Source: CALCLY01 sp900552775 (GTDB lineage: Bacteria > Bacillota > Clostridia > UMGS1883 > UMGS1540). Taken from it: 64,000 bases of DNA. The translations under genes and the position numbers were made by a program. The notes under the pieces are model-generated. The model saw only the letters and a list, made by a program, of their open reading frames with translations, did no database searches and had not been told where the DNA came from. Location: contig CALCLY010000022.1 of NCBI GenBank assembly GCA_937966555.1, positions 62,001-126,000 of the forward strand. Direction: 5' to 3'. Each line of letters starts with the position of its first letter. Positions within the stretch are counted from its first letter, which is position 1. Below, one piece after another: positions 1-9,253 of this stretch.

Positions 1-678
1 GAGATTTTCTCCGAATTTGTCAAAATAGTACCAAACGCACTGCACTACCGATTTCGGGCATTTTTCTATAAATTCTTCCGGATTATTTCTTGCATAATCC
101 GACCACATCATAGCTCTTGCTCCGTTTTTCTCAACGCACTCAACAAGATAATACAGGTCGTGCCACCAAAGGTCATTTTGTCTTATTACAACATATGTAT
201 AGTCTTTCTGATTTTCATACACCTCTTCATCCATACCGATATGCACAAAACGCGGCTTAAATATCTCACACACCTCGTCTATGAGGTCCTTGCATACCTT
301 GTAATAAGTATCCGTTGAAACCATCTTCGAATACTCCTTAAGCCATACGTCATGCGTTGTTGAAAAATTAAGCTTCGGTATTACCTCAAACCCCATTTTA
401 TGCAGTTTTTCAAGTTCTGCCGCGATTTCTTCTCTCGACCACGAGCCGTCTATTGCTATCTCCGGATGCGACTTATACACAATTCCGTCCCCAACGTCCA
501 TCACTATTGTGTTGCATCCGCTCTCGCTGAGCTTTATCATGTATTCATCCCATAATTTCTTGTCAAGACGCATGGAAGATGAACCGGCATCTTCATATGT
601 TTTTTTTCCTGCGCCTTTAAAATTATCAATATCGCGCCACATATTTGTACCCAAATGTACAAGCGTTCCCCAAAGCAT
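1..678 (-). CDS. GH20-related glycoside hydrolase, N-terminal part (cut by window edge)
   Basis: The first 226 residues of a protein that runs off the left edge. I translated it by hand from the ATG at 678, which follows GGAGG at a good distance. The visible part looks like a TIM-barrel glycosidase. The motif HIGMDE near residue 146 resembles the HIGGDE motif of family 20 hexosaminidases, where the Asp-Glu pair assists and donates the proton. No signal peptide is present, so the enzyme is probably cytoplasmic or acts on imported oligosaccharides. It lies downstream of the secreted lyase operon in the same direction, separated by a hairpin. The substrate cannot be named; the missing C-terminus may hold further domains. 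Confidence 0.6.
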   Translation of the reverse strand, partial: MLWGTLVHLGTNMWRDIDNFKGAGKKTYEDAGSSSMRLDKKLWDEYMIKLSESGCNTIVMDVGDGIVYKSHPEIAIDGSWSREEIAAELEKLHKMGFEVIPKLNFSTTHDVWLKEYSKMVSTDTYYKVCKDLIDEVCEIFKPRFVHIGMDEEVYENQKDYTYVVIRQNDLWWHDLYYLVECVEKNGARAMMWSDYARNNPEEFIEKCPKSVVQCVWYYFDKFGENL

Positions 679-705
679 TTTCTACCTCCGAATTGTTTTT
701 AAAAA

Positions 706-739
706 GCTTGCAGCAAAATGAAATTATTTTGCTGCAAGC
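706..739 (-). terminator. Hairpin between the secreted-protein gene and the GH20-like gene
   Basis: A 14-bp perfect stem (706-719 with 726-739) and a six-base loop. On the minus strand it is followed by TTTTT. It looks like a rho-independent terminator or attenuator. Only 27 bases separate it from the next start codon at 678, which leaves no room for a normal promoter between them. Confidence 0.75.
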
Positions 740-777
740 CTTCATTTTCCCTTTACCTTTTTGCAATATTTTTAATC

Positions 778-2127
778 TTACTGAGCAAATTTAACGGGAG
801 AAAGATCAGCTTTCCAAAGAAAAGCTTTAACAATGCTCTCTTCACTCAATCCGCTCAAAGTACCCGACAGACGGTTTTCACCGGGTGTTAATAAAACGGT
901 CTTAAAATCTATTTTTTCAACTCTGTTGCCAATATAAGATAGTATAGCAAATTTCATATTTTCAGGCAAGAAGCTGTATTCACCGCTCATTATTATTACA
1001 GATGCCGTGCAACTGTCCTGATTTTTTGTAAGAACCAAATTTCCTATAGCATCCGCATTTTCAACATACTTTACATCCGCATTGCTCAAAACAAAACTTC
1101 CGGTTGTATTCGGTGCAAACAATCTCAGTGTGACACTTTGAATTTCGTCAAGCACAGTGTTGGCAATACTGCCGCCGTTCAAATATACTTTTCCTTCTTT
1201 TGTTTTAGTATTGTAGGCAAAAGAAATTTTATGTTCTCCGGCAGAAATGTTTCTGATGAATTTCGTATACGTATTATTGTTTATCTTAACATTGATTTCA
1301 GGAATAATATTGTCGGATTTAACATAGAAATCAAATCCTACTATTCCGTCATGAGTCGATGAATTTACAATATAGTCAATAACACCGTCAACCTGATTAT
1401 ACCCTTCTGTCTCAAATAAAATTCCGCCGTCTTTCGTATATGAATACTTTGCCTTATCATTTCCTGATTTTTTCATATTGAACGAAACGCCGTTTTCTTT
1501 TTTTGAAAACGAACTGTTTGTCGGCAAACCGGAAAAGTAAGTTCCGTATCCTGTCATTGTTTCTTCACATATAACCGAAGCATTCGAAAGAGTCATCTCG
1601 GCTGTTCCAGAGCCTCCCATAACTCTCATAAACACCTTTGATATTCCGGTTGCGGAATCAATTGTACCGCTCCACGAATTAATCCCGTCAAGTTCAACAA
1701 TTGCCTCACCGCTTTTCGCATCATACACAAATGCCATATTGTGTGTGCCTACACCTGCCGAAAAGTATTTTGTTGCCTGATTTTCATTGTATCTCATATA
1801 CAGCGTTCCGTTAAGCGCCGCCGCAAGTGAAAAATCATATTCAAATCTCACAGTTTCTTTATGTGTTGAGGAATTAACGGTATACGCGAATATAATGTCT
1901 GCCTGATTCCACCCTGTTGATGTTATTCCTATTGAGCCTCCGTTATTTGTCACACTTGTTGCGCCTTTTTTATTTTCTATGCTGAATGCAACACCGTTTT
2001 CAGTCTTGCTTGTTCCGCTCTCCGGCAAACCGCTGAATACAACCGTTGTATCCGCTGAAGCGCCGGAAATAGCAAACGCCGTAAAAATAAGCGCAAGCGC
2101 CAGGATAATACTTAAATGCTTTTTCAT
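778..2127 (-). CDS. Secreted protein with two copies of an unnamed beta-rich module
   Basis: A 449-residue exported protein of unknown function. I start it at MKKHLS, which has AAAGGA about nine bases upstream; a longer reading frame to 2190 has no such site. A signal peptide covers roughly residues 1-26 and ends in an alanine/serine-rich cleavage region. The mature part holds two tandem modules, about residues 30-189 and 197-355. They share FSGLP at the start, a W/Y-NQ motif, VNSSTH, an AG-H segment and a final beta strand ending in LSNA. The same module closes the lyase encoded just upstream. The layout suggests a carbohydrate-binding or LamG-like jelly roll, but this is inference and no catalytic motif is visible. 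Confidence 0.85.
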   Translation of the reverse strand: MKKHLSIILALALIFTAFAISGASADTTVVFSGLPESGTSKTENGVAFSIENKKGATSVTNNGGSIGITSTGWNQADIIFAYTVNSSTHKETVRFEYDFSLAAALNGTLYMRYNENQATKYFSAGVGTHNMAFVYDAKSGEAIVELDGINSWSGTIDSATGISKVFMRVMGGSGTAEMTLSNASVICEETMTGYGTYFSGLPTNSSFSKKENGVSFNMKKSGNDKAKYSYTKDGGILFETEGYNQVDGVIDYIVNSSTHDGIVGFDFYVKSDNIIPEINVKINNNTYTKFIRNISAGEHKISFAYNTKTKEGKVYLNGGSIANTVLDEIQSVTLRLFAPNTTGSFVLSNADVKYVENADAIGNLVLTKNQDSCTASVIIMSGEYSFLPENMKFAILSYIGNRVEKIDFKTVLLTPGENRLSGTLSGLSEESIVKAFLWKADLSPVKFAQ

Positions 2128-2244
2128 TCTTTTCAAATCCTTTCTTTTTTTTAACATTTTAACATAAAAATACGCTAAAAAATACAACAATACAACTTAA
2201 AAATATAACGATATTACCATTTTGCTTTTCAAAATAAAATTTGT

Positions 2245-5200
2245 TCAGTCATCGTACACAATCGTCCGTTTGCTTGAAGTACATAAAAGCTCAAGTGATT
2301 TAATGTCTTTGAAGACAAATGTTTTAACAAACTCTGCTTCTTCCGGTACATTTAAAACTATCTCTTTTTCTAAGGAATTAAACATTTTTAAAGATATGAT
2401 TTTATTATCCTTATACACGGCAGCAACCATAGAAGCGGACACTGAAACACTTGCATCCGTAATTGTTATAAAAGCAGTTTTTCCGGTTGTTCCGAAAAGA
2501 CGCAGTGTAACCTTATTGACTTCGGATAATGTACCGTTCCATTTTAATGTTGAATCAAGAAAAATCTCGGCATCATCGCTTTGGCAATTATATTTGAGCA
2601 GAATTTTATGTTCTCCCGGCGGTATATTTCCTATTCTGTGTTTCAGAGCATTTCCGCCGTTTATGTTAACATACATTTCCGGCACAGAACTTTCAGACTT
2701 GAAACAGTACTCATAAACGATATTTTCGCTCGCTGTTATTGAATCAGCACTGCCGCTTAAGGAACAGTCAACCTGATTCCAGCCTGTTGAAGAGCAAAAA
2801 ATCCCATCGTCCGCATATGAGTACGAAGCACTGTCATTTTGAGCCTTGTCCATTTCAAAAATAATTCCGTTTTCCGTCTTTGAAAATGATTCATCAGTCG
2901 GCAAACCGTTAAATCCGGAATTGTTACCTTCAATCTTTGCCGTATAAACACCTTTTTTCAATGTTGACTGAATGTAAACATCATCTCCGCTGCCGTTATA
3001 TTCATTTTCCGCCGTGATGTTTCCGAAGCAGATTTCCTTGCCTGCAACACAACCCGAAAAACATAATTTAGTCTTTCTTAAAGAATCGGCATTAGTATAT
3101 CCTTTTCCGAAAATCAACTCATCATCAATATAAAACGATGCTTTTTTTGTGTCCACATCTATTACAAACGACATATTGTACCATTTATTTATATCGTAAG
3201 ATCCGCCGTTTATCACGGTGCCACTGCTTAAAAGCGGCTTATCTTCATTCATAAACCATTTGCCTGATTGGTTTGCACATTCAAGCCAGACATTTGTATC
3301 AAGTGATGTCAGCATTAGATTAAAATCAAGCTTATACCGTCCTTTGGTTATAGATTTATCCAAATCAGCGGTTTCACTTGCTATCTGCACAGAAAGGAAT
3401 CCTTCTCCGTCAAGAGATGACATTTTAAACCCGTTTTCTGTCGACGTTACGGTCTTTTCGGACTTAGATGAAACATACGGCCGCCATCTAAACACACCAG
3501 GATCCCACCATCCCCCGGCATATCCCGGAGAAACAAGTGTGTTTTTTTGGGTTTTAAAAGTTCTGAATGACTGCGATGCCCTTTGTATCCCATACGTCGT
3601 GCCAACCTCAAGAATCGCCTCGTGTTCACCGCTTTCGTATGCAGAAACCATACACGAAACCGTCCGTCTTCCAACTCCGGAAACGTTAGTTTTATATACA
3701 GATTTGCCGTCTATATATAGCTCAATATATTGTGCATTTTTAGGCAAAATAATTTCTGCCGTCAAATTTCTGTCAGCTTTTAAGTTTATATCGGAAATTG
3801 CGGCATGATATAATATTTCACCTTCCGGCAAAGTCCATTCCGAAATTTTATCGGGGGAATCCAAAACAGGCTCCGCTTCAAAAAAATCCGACTCGGGCAC
3901 AAGCTTGAAAGCAGTCATAACATTCCCCGAAGCATTTTCAGAATGTATTGCAAGTTTTTTTATGCCGTTATTATCGTTTTCACCGTCCACTTTCGGAGAA
4001 GAAGGCAACAGTTTGGCATCCATAACCGAAAGGGTGTAGTCTTCGGCATTACTATAGACATAAACATGAAGTTTTTTTCCGTTTTGAATAAATTCCGCTT
4101 CTCTGTTACTTAAAATATTTATATCTGCTTTTGTGTGAATAAACGAATAAAACTCAGATGTTTGCTTTAAAGAAATTTCATCCTGTACAAGCAGCGTATT
4201 TCTGTCATCACCAAAATAAAAGCCGCGCTTATATGAATTTACATCACGTGAGTATGCATTCGTCAAATCATAAGCCGCCATCGCCGCTTTATCCGCCGAT
4301 TTGAAAAAATCAAGTTTTACTTCCGTATTTGCTGCCTGACCGAAATATGTATCGGCATCCTGTTTCGGATTTATAACAACAAGGTTATGACCCTCTGTCT
4401 TTTTTCTGTATATTTTATATCCGTTTGAACCGAAATAATCGGGCAAGTTATAGCTATCCTTACCGAGGTCAATAACCCACGGTATTCCGTCTGAGGCAAA
4501 TACAAATTCTCCAAGATCAAGATTATCATGGTCAATTCCGTTTCTTCCACCGTGAATACCGGCAAATGTTGCATTTAATGAATCAAATGTATTTCTGAAA
4601 GTTCCGACTTCGCTAACTCCGAAATACCTGTCAAGCGGCATATTATCCGCATTCGATTCACCGTAAGCATCGGCCGCCTTGCAACAGTACAAATACCCCG
4701 TAAGTGTAAGCTCCTTACCGCCCTGCTTCATTTGCTTTTTTGCAAGCTCCGCATATGATGTTTCGCCGTATCTCGCGGCAAGCCAAAAAGGAACTTCCGA
4801 ATAAAACATCCCTCGGTCATCATCATGAACATTTATGGCATTTCCGCCGCCCTGTGTATACGGAAAATAACTTCCGGCCTCCGAAAAGCCTTTTGCACTG
4901 CCAAGTCCGTAGTCTGTGCCGCACGAATTAAACAAAGCCTCCATACCGATATACAGATTTGAAAGTGCATAATCGGAATAATCGCGTCCTTCGTAATATC
5001 CGCCATTCGGAAAATACAATGACGTAAATACGCCGAGAGTTTTTATAACATTTTCTATCATCCACGAAGCATCAAACCCGTCTTCATCGGCAAAAGCCAG
5101 ACTCAATGTCAGCAGCCCTCCGCCGCAGACAGCCGCAAAATTATCGTCTATTGTAATCCAGTAAGGTTCAAAGGATTTCCCGGAATAAGCTTTCTGAGTT

Positions 5201-6780
5201 TCCGCATACGGAAGTCTCAGCACCGCCTCCATGATAAATTTTTTATCTTCGGCAGTGAGCCTATCATAAAACCCGTCAAAGCCCAACGCCATGCCTATAG
5301 ACCAATGTGCTGTAATAAGTCCCGACTGACTTGTCCCGATATCATCCCATGAGCAAAGCTTTTTCATATAGTCAATTCCCGAATCGGCATATTTCGTATT
5401 TCCGCTTAAAAGATATGCCGCCGTAAGCTTTTGCATGGCTGTTTGGAATTTATGAACCATAGTTGTGCAGTCAGAAGTCGATAAAGGTCTTTGACTTTCA
5501 AAATCATGTGCCCTGTTTATCCAAAAATCACCTTCCGAAATTGCCTTTCTCTCTATTTTTTCGGCTCCTGCATTAAACTTGCTTTTAAGGTAGTCTAAGT
5601 TTTCGGAGGTGTACAGAATTCGTGGATGTACACCATACTTTCCGTTTGATTTCATATCTGAAATGACTTTTTCACCGTTTGGATTGTCAAACTGCAAATA
5701 TCTGTATACAACATCCGCGGCTTCATATAAGTCCGTAAAGTTTTCTCCGTCCGTATACCTAAACTCTCCGTTCGTCAGAATAAAAAAGCCGCGCTTATCC
5801 TTTGTCAAAGTTTTCCCGGAGGAGTCGGGCAAGATATATTCTCTGCCTTTTAATACCTTTTTTGTTACATTGTCTGTTTTATATCCAGCTTTTAAAGCCA
5901 AAGAAACGGGCATATAAATCGTACCGTCATGTAAAATCGGCTTTTCGGAATCCGACATGTATTTTACACGCTCACCGTCATGAAACCAGTAATCCGAGTA
6001 AAGCGAAAATGCATCCGCTCCGCGCAGATAGAATTTTGCATCATATTCGTTTTCCATAACGGAATCTCTTTCGGGAACTGACACTATTTCTTCTTTTGTC
6101 AGCAGGGCTTTGCCATTATATATTGACACATCATCAAGATAAAATTCAACTTCTCCCTTGCCGCCGTAATTTGTCATATCTATTCCGAAATATCTGTGAT
6201 GCGCAGATCCGTATATTTTGCCGCTGCCGTCATACGGCGAAGCTGAGAAAAGCTTAGTTTCATTTATATAAACTGTACATGTGCCGTTTGTCTCATCGTA
6301 TGCTGCACTGTATTTAATTAAATTATTTCCTGTAAATGCTTCGATTTTTTTCTTTTCGCTTCCGAGAGCGGCATATACATTACCATCATTTCCGACTGAA
6401 ATTTTTGTTCCGAGTCTCCATTTTCCTGCTGTATTTTTTGCCGATTTTGAGTCAAAAAGAGCTATGAAAGCATTACCCGAAAGCTTTTTTATGTTAATTG
6501 TTGCCTCTGCTACGTAGTTATCGGTATATGCCACTCCATTACAAACAATTCCGCTTTGCGTATTGAAAGATGTGTCTTTTTCGCCGATATAATGTCTTGA
6601 TATATTGCCGCCTATATCAACATCCTCCACTGTTCCTCCGCCGTTTCTTACGGGAATTGACAGCTTTCCGTCAAAGCTACAGTAAAAGAACACATCCGTC
6701 TGCCGCTCTGATGCCGCAATATACGGCATATGCGTTATGCAAATTAAACATGCTGTTACAAACGATATAATACGTTTCAT
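2245..6780 (-). CDS. Secreted multidomain heparinase II/III-like polysaccharide lyase
   Basis: A 1511-residue exported enzyme, probably a lyase that cleaves uronic-acid polysaccharides by beta-elimination. In order: a signal peptide (about 1-24), a LamG-like domain (25-220), a short copper-amine-oxidase-like stalk segment (250-320), an alpha-toroid alginate-lyase-type region from HPRILYT (about 385) through GYYEGRDY (about 594), a heparinase II/III beta-sandwich carrying GIDHDNLDLGEF (about 748), a second LamG-like region (about 1083-1280), and the unnamed module shared with the next gene (about 1283-1443). The conserved Tyr and His of these motifs fit the family's catalytic residues. Only three bases separate it from the upstream gene. 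Its close relative lies at 9254-13672. Polymer specificity cannot be read from sequence. Confidence 0.85.
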   Translation of the reverse strand: MKRIISFVTACLICITHMPYIAASERQTDVFFYCSFDGKLSIPVRNGGGTVEDVDIGGNISRHYIGEKDTSFNTQSGIVCNGVAYTDNYVAEATINIKKLSGNAFIALFDSKSAKNTAGKWRLGTKISVGNDGNVYAALGSEKKKIEAFTGNNLIKYSAAYDETNGTCTVYINETKLFSASPYDGSGKIYGSAHHRYFGIDMTNYGGKGEVEFYLDDVSIYNGKALLTKEEIVSVPERDSVMENEYDAKFYLRGADAFSLYSDYWFHDGERVKYMSDSEKPILHDGTIYMPVSLALKAGYKTDNVTKKVLKGREYILPDSSGKTLTKDKRGFFILTNGEFRYTDGENFTDLYEAADVVYRYLQFDNPNGEKVISDMKSNGKYGVHPRILYTSENLDYLKSKFNAGAEKIERKAISEGDFWINRAHDFESQRPLSTSDCTTMVHKFQTAMQKLTAAYLLSGNTKYADSGIDYMKKLCSWDDIGTSQSGLITAHWSIGMALGFDGFYDRLTAEDKKFIMEAVLRLPYAETQKAYSGKSFEPYWITIDDNFAAVCGGGLLTLSLAFADEDGFDASWMIENVIKTLGVFTSLYFPNGGYYEGRDYSDYALSNLYIGMEALFNSCGTDYGLGSAKGFSEAGSYFPYTQGGGNAINVHDDDRGMFYSEVPFWLAARYGETSYAELAKKQMKQGGKELTLTGYLYCCKAADAYGESNADNMPLDRYFGVSEVGTFRNTFDSLNATFAGIHGGRNGIDHDNLDLGEFVFASDGIPWVIDLGKDSYNLPDYFGSNGYKIYRKKTEGHNLVVINPKQDADTYFGQAANTEVKLDFFKSADKAAMAAYDLTNAYSRDVNSYKRGFYFGDDRNTLLVQDEISLKQTSEFYSFIHTKADINILSNREAEFIQNGKKLHVYVYSNAEDYTLSVMDAKLLPSSPKVDGENDNNGIKKLAIHSENASGNVMTAFKLVPESDFFEAEPVLDSPDKISEWTLPEGEILYHAAISDINLKADRNLTAEIILPKNAQYIELYIDGKSVYKTNVSGVGRRTVSCMVSAYESGEHEAILEVGTTYGIQRASQSFRTFKTQKNTLVSPGYAGGWWDPGVFRWRPYVSSKSEKTVTSTENGFKMSSLDGEGFLSVQIASETADLDKSITKGRYKLDFNLMLTSLDTNVWLECANQSGKWFMNEDKPLLSSGTVINGGSYDINKWYNMSFVIDVDTKKASFYIDDELIFGKGYTNADSLRKTKLCFSGCVAGKEICFGNITAENEYNGSGDDVYIQSTLKKGVYTAKIEGNNSGFNGLPTDESFSKTENGIIFEMDKAQNDSASYSYADDGIFCSSTGWNQVDCSLSGSADSITASENIVYEYCFKSESSVPEMYVNINGGNALKHRIGNIPPGEHKILLKYNCQSDDAEIFLDSTLKWNGTLSEVNKVTLRLFGTTGKTAFITITDASVSVSASMVAAVYKDNKIISLKMFNSLEKEIVLNVPEEAEFVKTFVFKDIKSLELLCTSSKRTIVYDD

Positions 6781-6783
6781 TTT

Positions 6784-9237
6784 TTACCCCTTTATCAAAC
6801 TATATACTCCCGTCAACGGTTTACCTGACGAAAAACTGTCAATAACATATATTTTCACATTAGTCACACCACTTGGTATTTCAAAAGAAACATTTTCAGA
6901 TTCGCCTGCCGAAAGAGAAACACTCTTTGCCGAGACAAATTTTATTTCGTTCCCGTCAAAAGCGCTGCACATAATAACCCCGTTTTTGGTATCATCGGAA
7001 TCATTTTTAATTACCGCTCCGGCAGATATTGATTTTTCTTTATTAATCTGCTGCTCCGCAAAAACAGTTTTTCCGTCATTTTGAAAAAGCGTACTTTCTG
7101 CATAAATTCCGGAATCGGCAACTTTAAACTCATTTTCATAAATCTTATCATTATTCTTATCTGTTACACTTAAAATACATTTTGCCCCGTCCGGCAAGAC
7201 AGATTTGGCTGTAATCGTAAGTTCTCCGTTTTTTGTCAATTCTGCTTTCTCAAGTTTTATATCATATCCATCTGCCGACAGCTTTACAAAGTCTGTTATA
7301 ATTCCCGGTTCAATAAAAGTATTTGAACATGTAAGCTTAATCCTCTTTGCATTCTTTGGCACAGTGTTTTTGGTTGCCTCCTTAAACAAACCGTCTGCCG
7401 TTTCCGAATATGATAAATTCTCAAATTCTGTATAAAAAATGTTTTTTGTCACCTCAAAATTATCAAGTGCATACCCCTGACCGGCTTCTTTTCGGGTTAT
7501 TGAGGCATAAACATTAATTCTTTCTATTGTGTTTGCGTCATCCCTTATCGGTGTTTCATTAAGATAGCATTTATCATTGACGTAAAGAGTTTCCGTTTTA
7601 TTTTTAAAATTTACAATTTGTTTGACATGCATCCATTCGTTCTTATTATACGAATCGGCCGACTTTGCAATTTTCCCCTGTGATGAAAACACAGGATCTC
7701 CTATATACAGCCAATTTGAAGACGCACCGGGGCTGTAAGCTTCAATACCAAACGTACAATAATCAAAGAGTTTTATATCATATTGGAACATTACCATGCC
7801 TCCGGAAATTCCGTAGTTCTGCATCCCGAGATGCATTGTGGCTCCCGTTTTATTCTTCCAGATTCCGGTATCATCTTCCCATGGTTCGGAAGTTATAAAA
7901 CCAAATGCACCGTTTTCATCGCCGTCAATCCCTGTAAATGCAGCGGGATCAACAGTTACACCATTACCGTTTTCGTCATACCCTACAGTAAATTTTGACG
8001 CACCGAAAGGATAATAATCTCCGCCGGTGAAATCACAGGTCATCAAATTTGTGCTTAAAACATCATTTACCATAAACTCGGTTATATATTTTTTTTGACC
8101 GATTACGGTTTCTGCTTTGTGTTTTCCTATAGACAAGTTTTTCTCAATTTCTATTTTGTCTAAACCTGTTGACTTAAATTTTTTTATAAAATCTCCGTCA
8201 AGAAACAAATATACCGTTTCTCCTTCAAACGCCGAAACTTCAACATATTTAAAATCATTTTTTGCAACTATACTGTCTTTTGCGGGATATGTAACTCCGC
8301 GTTCAATATCCGGGAGTTTGAAAATCACCGTTTTTTCAACCGTTTCTCCGCCACAGGAAACTTTTATGACATGTGCGCCTTCATTATATTCTGATATGTT
8401 GATGTTTTCGGTAAACATATCTGATTCACCGGAATTATCTATAGTAAGTACACACACATCGTCAATATATACTTCTGCTAAAGAAACATCATAAGGAATT
8501 GTCCCATTTATGATAAGCGGTTTACTTATATCAACTTCTTCCCCGTCTTTTGGGCTGTTGATTGAAAGTGACATTTTACTGCCGATATTAATACTTCTTA
8601 TGTAAAAGACGCCGTCCGAAAGCGGAATAATATTAATGCTCTGTATTCCACCTGTATTTTTATATCCGGGGTTTGAGGTATACTTGGCAATCACTTCCGA
8701 ACTGCCCTTTTTAGTCCATACGGCACTAATGGCTCCCGTAACCGTATTCAAAGAATTTTTCTGTGTATACCAAACACCCGCCTCGGCTTTTTCCGAACTT
8801 CCCTGAAAAGTGCCGTCGCCCGTGATGTGCGGCACCCAGTTTTCTTTCAATCCCTTATTGATTCCATCTTGCGACAACGGTTTTAAGCAAACATCAAACA
8901 ATCTGTCGGTTTTAACGGCACCGATATCTTCAATCATAAAATCAATCGAAATATCAAGACTGCTGTTATTTGCTATTTCTTTGTTTAATTTAAGTCCAAA
9001 AGCACTCCAATATACGTATTTTGATACGTCTCCCGCTGAAGCCTGAAATTTCACTCCGCCTTTTTGTGAATCCGGTTCAATTTTTATAACGTCTGAATAA
9101 TTACCGTTTGTATACCACCCCGGCGGCAATTCCATGCCGCTGAAATCCGCAGAGAAATCGGTTTTCGCAGCTTGCACCGGAATTAAAAGCGAAAATAAAA
9201 TTATTACGGACAATAAGGTTGCTGTGATTTTTTTCAA
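6784..9237 (-). CDS. Secreted LamG/Ig-like multidomain protein
   Basis: An 817-residue exported protein with a clear signal peptide (residues 1-23). A LamG-like segment (about 26-190) is followed by two bacterial Ig-like segments (about 195-310 and 315-395), the first opening with SINSPKDGEEV. Another LamG-like domain (about 400-600) and two further beta-rich stretches to the end complete it. No catalytic motif is seen. It sits between the two heparinase-like lyases, 16 bases below one and three above the other, so it is probably co-translated with them. A carbohydrate-binding or scaffolding role at the cell surface is a reasonable inference. Confidence 0.75.
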   Translation of the reverse strand: MKKITATLLSVIILFSLLIPVQAAKTDFSADFSGMELPPGWYTNGNYSDVIKIEPDSQKGGVKFQASAGDVSKYVYWSAFGLKLNKEIANNSSLDISIDFMIEDIGAVKTDRLFDVCLKPLSQDGINKGLKENWVPHITGDGTFQGSSEKAEAGVWYTQKNSLNTVTGAISAVWTKKGSSEVIAKYTSNPGYKNTGGIQSINIIPLSDGVFYIRSINIGSKMSLSINSPKDGEEVDISKPLIINGTIPYDVSLAEVYIDDVCVLTIDNSGESDMFTENINISEYNEGAHVIKVSCGGETVEKTVIFKLPDIERGVTYPAKDSIVAKNDFKYVEVSAFEGETVYLFLDGDFIKKFKSTGLDKIEIEKNLSIGKHKAETVIGQKKYITEFMVNDVLSTNLMTCDFTGGDYYPFGASKFTVGYDENGNGVTVDPAAFTGIDGDENGAFGFITSEPWEDDTGIWKNKTGATMHLGMQNYGISGGMVMFQYDIKLFDYCTFGIEAYSPGASSNWLYIGDPVFSSQGKIAKSADSYNKNEWMHVKQIVNFKNKTETLYVNDKCYLNETPIRDDANTIERINVYASITRKEAGQGYALDNFEVTKNIFYTEFENLSYSETADGLFKEATKNTVPKNAKRIKLTCSNTFIEPGIITDFVKLSADGYDIKLEKAELTKNGELTITAKSVLPDGAKCILSVTDKNNDKIYENEFKVADSGIYAESTLFQNDGKTVFAEQQINKEKSISAGAVIKNDSDDTKNGVIMCSAFDGNEIKFVSAKSVSLSAGESENVSFEIPSGVTNVKIYVIDSFSSGKPLTGVYSLIKG

Positions 9238-9253
9238 AGAATAATCCTCCCTT

